From Nocardioides luteus (GTDB lineage Bacteria; Actinomycetota; Actinomycetes; Propionibacteriales; Nocardioidaceae), in contig NZ_JZDQ02000028.1 of NCBI RefSeq assembly GCF_000960475.2, positions 1 through 64,000 of the forward strand: 64,000 nt of DNA. Direction: 5' to 3'. This document shows, in pieces, positions 59,619 through 64,000 of this stretch (the first letter of the stretch is position 1; every line of letters begins with the position of its first letter). The position numbers and the translations under genes are program-made. The notes below the pieces were generated by a model. It was not told the origin of the DNA and ran no database searches. It saw only the letters and a list, made by a program, of their open reading frames with translations.

Positions 59619-60050
59619 GTGGGGAACGCGGACTACGAACAGCTGCTGAGAGGTGCCTCCCTGCGCGTCACTCGCCCGCGAGTGGCCGTTCTGGGGGCCG
59701 TCACCGAGAACGCGCACGCCGACACCGAGACCATCCTCGGAGCGGTGCGCGAGCGGCTTCCGGACGTCTCCCATCAAGCCGTCTACGACTCTCTGGCCGC
59801 CCTCTCGGCAGCCGGGATCGTACGCCGCATCCAGCCGTCCGGCTCGGTGGCTCGTTACGAGACCCGGGTCGGGGACAACCACCACCACGTGGTCTGCCGC
59901 TCCTGCGGGAGCATCGCCGACGTCGATTGCGCCGTCGGCCATGCGCCCTGCTTGACGGCATCGGACGACAACGGCTTCGTCGTCGACGAGGCCGAGGTCA
60001 TCTACTGGGGCACCTGTCCGCAGTGCCAGGCCGCCCAGCGCAAGAACTGA
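59619..60050 (+). CDS. furA: Fur-family regulator FurA, partner of katG
   Basis: A 143-residue Fur-family repressor. Winged helix DVSHQAVYDSLAALSAAGIV, metal-binding region NHHHVVCRSCGSIADVDC and a C-terminal VIYWGTCPQCQ give the HHH cluster and paired cysteines of structural zinc. Directly upstream of katG in the same orientation, as in mycobacteria and Streptomyces, where FurA represses both genes until peroxide inactivates it. Confidence 0.93.
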   Translation: MGNADYEQLLRGASLRVTRPRVAVLGAVTENAHADTETILGAVRERLPDVSHQAVYDSLAALSAAGIVRRIQPSGSVARYETRVGDNHHHVVCRSCGSIADVDCAVGHAPCLTASDDNGFVVDEAEVIYWGTCPQCQAAQRKN

Positions 60051-60090
60051 GCAGCGCAGCAATGATCCGAACAAGAAGGACTGGAATCTG

Positions 60091-62241
<2,151 letters not shown>

Positions 62242-62276
62242 TGATCTGAGGCCGTACGCCGCTGCGTACGACCGAC

Positions 62277-62310
62277 ACGGAGGCCGGCCCCTTGCGGGGT
62301 CGGCCTCCGT
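62277..62310 (+). terminator. Terminator downstream of katG
   Basis: Stem of 15 bp (ACGGAGGCCGGCCCC with GGGGTCGGCCTCCGT, one G-U pair) and loop TTGC, 36 bp after the katG stop. A smaller hairpin CGTACGC/GCGTACG (62253-62270) precedes it. Confidence 0.8.
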
Positions 62311-62373
62311 CGTCATACCCACCCGGGTAGGATCAACGGCCGCCGCAATCAGTTGCCGAGGTCAGGTGGAGCA

Positions 62374-64000
62374 ATGGAACACCGGAGCGCAGAGCCTCCG
62401 AAGGGTCCTACCGGTCCGCCGCCGTCGTGGCGGCCGCCCCCGCCGCCCCCGCCTCGGGCCCCTCGGATCGCGGCCGAGCCGCCCCGAGCCGCCCCCAGTC
62501 GGCCGGGTGCGCGTCGAGCCGCGCCCACGCCGTCGGTGGCGCGGGAGCTGCTGGCCAAGGTCGAGCCGGCGATGGGCTGGGCTGCCGAGCGGTGGACGGC
62601 GGCCAGGGAGTCCCTGGGGACGAGATCCGGCACCTCGAGCCCGTCGAGCCCGTCGAGCTGGCGACGCTGGGGGAGGCTCACCGCGAAGGTGGCGCTGGTC
62701 GGGTTTCTGGCGATCGCCCTGATCGGGTCGGTGACGGCGATCGTGGCCTACAACCGGATCACGGTGCCGGACCCCAACGCCGCGTTCGAGGTCGAGACCT
62801 CGTTCGTCTACTACGCCAACGGCAAGACCGAGCTCGGCCGCTACCAGGAGGGCGACCAGAACCGGATCAAGCTGGATGCCGACGAGATCCCGGAGCTGGT
62901 CAAGCACGCCGTGGTCGCCGCCGAGGACCGTACGTTCTACGAGAACAGCGGCGTCGACCTCAAGGGCATCGTGCGGGCCGCCTTCTCCAACACCACCGAG
63001 GGCACCGCCGGGGGCGCGTCCACGATCACCCAGCAGTACGTCAAGAACTACTACCTCAACTCCGAGCGGTCCTACTCGCGCAAGCTGAAGGAAGCGGTCA
63101 TCGCCCTGAAGCTGACCCGGCAGAAGAGCAAGGACCAGATCCTCACCGACTACCTCAACACGATCTACTTCCACCGCGGCGCCTACGGCATCGAGGCGGC
63201 CGCGAAGGCCTACTTCGCCAAGCCCGCCAAGGACCTCTCGCTCCAGCAGGCCGCGGCGCTCGCCGCGATCCTCAACAACCCGAGCGGCTTCGACCCGGCC
63301 AGCTCGACCTTCCGGGGTGAGAAGGAGCTGCTCGGCCGCTACCAGTACGTCCTCTCCGGCATGGTCGCCCTCGGCTACCTGAAGCAGGCCGATGCCGACA
63401 AGGTGAAGAACACGCTGCCGAAGTTCCCGGCGAAGACGGTGCCGAGCCGGCTCGGCGGCCAGCGGGGCCACGCGCTGACCATGATCAAGGCCGAGCTGCT
63501 CGGTCTGAAGGGTGCCGAGGGCAAGCCGCTGTTCACCGAGGAGGAGATCGACAGCGGCGGCCTGCGGATCACCGCGACGCTCTCGCCGAAGGTGATGAAG
63601 GCGTCGGCCACGGCCGCGAAGACGGTGAAGCCGAAGAACCGGAAGGCGTACGTCAAAGACGACCCCGACCAGAAGAACGCCCTGCACGTCGCGACCGCCT
63701 CGGTCGACGTCGCGTCCGGCGCCCTGCTCGGTTTCTACGGCGGCCAGGACTATCTCGACAGCCAGCACAACTGGGCCGCGACCGGTGGCCACGCCGGGTC
63801 GACGATGAAGGTCTTCGCCACCGCGGCGGCGATCGCGAAGGGCTACTCGCTCGAGTCGACGTGGGCGGGCGACTCGCCGTTCACGACCTACACGGGCGCA
63901 CCGGTGGTCAACGAGGGTGAGCAGGCCGGGGTCGCCGACGGGATGGACTACGGCGAGCACATCACCATGCTCAAGGCGCTGGAGCAGTCGGTGAACACGG
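62374..64000 (+). CDS. Class A penicillin-binding protein, 3' end outside the window
   Basis: Bifunctional peptidoglycan synthase, 542 codons visible. A proline-rich cytoplasmic N-terminus (residues 1-100) with a serine/proline tandem (SPSSPSS) precedes one transmembrane helix (about 108-130). The transglycosylase domain has VVAAEDRTFYEN (catalytic Glu), GGASTITQQYVKNYY and YLNTIYFHRGAYGIEAAAK. The transpeptidase domain starts near residue 440 and shows the active-site SxxK as GSTMKVFA. The SxN and KTG motifs lie beyond position 64000. ATG 62374 with GTGGAG upstream. Confidence 0.93.
   Translation, partial: MEHRSAEPPKGPTGPPPSWRPPPPPPPRAPRIAAEPPRAAPSRPGARRAAPTPSVARELLAKVEPAMGWAAERWTAARESLGTRSGTSSPSSPSSWRRWGRLTAKVALVGFLAIALIGSVTAIVAYNRITVPDPNAAFEVETSFVYYANGKTELGRYQEGDQNRIKLDADEIPELVKHAVVAAEDRTFYENSGVDLKGIVRAAFSNTTEGTAGGASTITQQYVKNYYLNSERSYSRKLKEAVIALKLTRQKSKDQILTDYLNTIYFHRGAYGIEAAAKAYFAKPAKDLSLQQAAALAAILNNPSGFDPASSTFRGEKELLGRYQYVLSGMVALGYLKQADADKVKNTLPKFPAKTVPSRLGGQRGHALTMIKAELLGLKGAEGKPLFTEEEIDSGGLRITATLSPKVMKASATAAKTVKPKNRKAYVKDDPDQKNALHVATASVDVASGALLGFYGGQDYLDSQHNWAATGGHAGSTMKVFATAAAIAKGYSLESTWAGDSPFTTYTGAPVVNEGEQAGVADGMDYGEHITMLKALEQSVNT

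Overview
The window is a contiguous piece of a high-GC actinobacterial chromosome. Frequent GTG/TTG starts, four-base ATGA/GTGA overlaps, leaderless-looking promoters (TANNNT a few bases before the start codon), an aerobic cobalamin pathway and ESX-like small proteins point to the Actinomycetota. The style and gene content suggest a Nocardioidaceae-like organism, but this is inference; no rRNA or other marker gene is present.

Layout. 1-4.9 kb: a D-glucarate catabolic operon (kdgD, a 2-oxoglutarate semialdehyde dehydrogenase, gudD) with a TSUP exporter, then a voltage-gated sodium-channel-like protein. 5.7-11.2 kb: a CitA/CitB-type two-component system divergent from a tripartite tricarboxylate transporter (tctCBA). 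11.3-12.4 kb: an amino-acid-type binding lipoprotein. 12.5-38 kb: a large cobalamin island. It holds five adenosylcobalamin riboswitches and nearly the whole late aerobic pathway: cobG-cobH fusion, cobI-cobJ fusion, cobM, bluB, cobL, chlI/D fusion, cobO, cobB-cobC fusion, cobD, then cbtB/cbtA cobalt uptake and cobN, cobF, cobQ, cobK and a CbiX-like/ferredoxin protein. Class I ribonucleotide reductase (nrdB, nrdA) sits inside the island under its own B12 riboswitch and two candidate NrdR boxes, so this B12-independent enzyme is probably shut off when B12 is plentiful. 38-42.8 kb: a protocatechuate (beta-ketoadipate) operon, pcaH-pcaG-pcaB-pcaDC, divergent from an IclR regulator. 42.8-45.2 kb: the nucleotide-loop genes cobT, cobS, cobU. 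45.2-48.4 kb: a metallophosphoesterase and a PadR-controlled ABC exporter. 48.4-59.6 kb: accessory genes, including a WXG100-like secreted-protein module, a PhoD phosphatase, an MpaB-type oxygenase, a bacterial serpin, a PknB-type kinase and an MFS transporter. 59.6-64 kb: furA-katG and the start of a class A penicillin-binding protein cut by the window end.

The most unusual points are these. (1) CobG is fused to CobH and lacks the C-terminal part that carries the [4Fe-4S] ligands in full-length CobG. (2) The redox-active CxxC tail expected at the end of NrdA lies in the -1 frame, as a 38-codon ORF starting two bases after the nrdA stop and overlapping a ferredoxin-like gene. (3) A family of palindromic repeats has inserted in frame into protein linkers (ChlI/D, CobB-CobC, CobI-CobJ, an ABC ATPase). 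(4) A perfect 27-bp AT-rich palindrome lies between two convergent genes. (5) A recognisable serpin is present next to a TetR-like operator.
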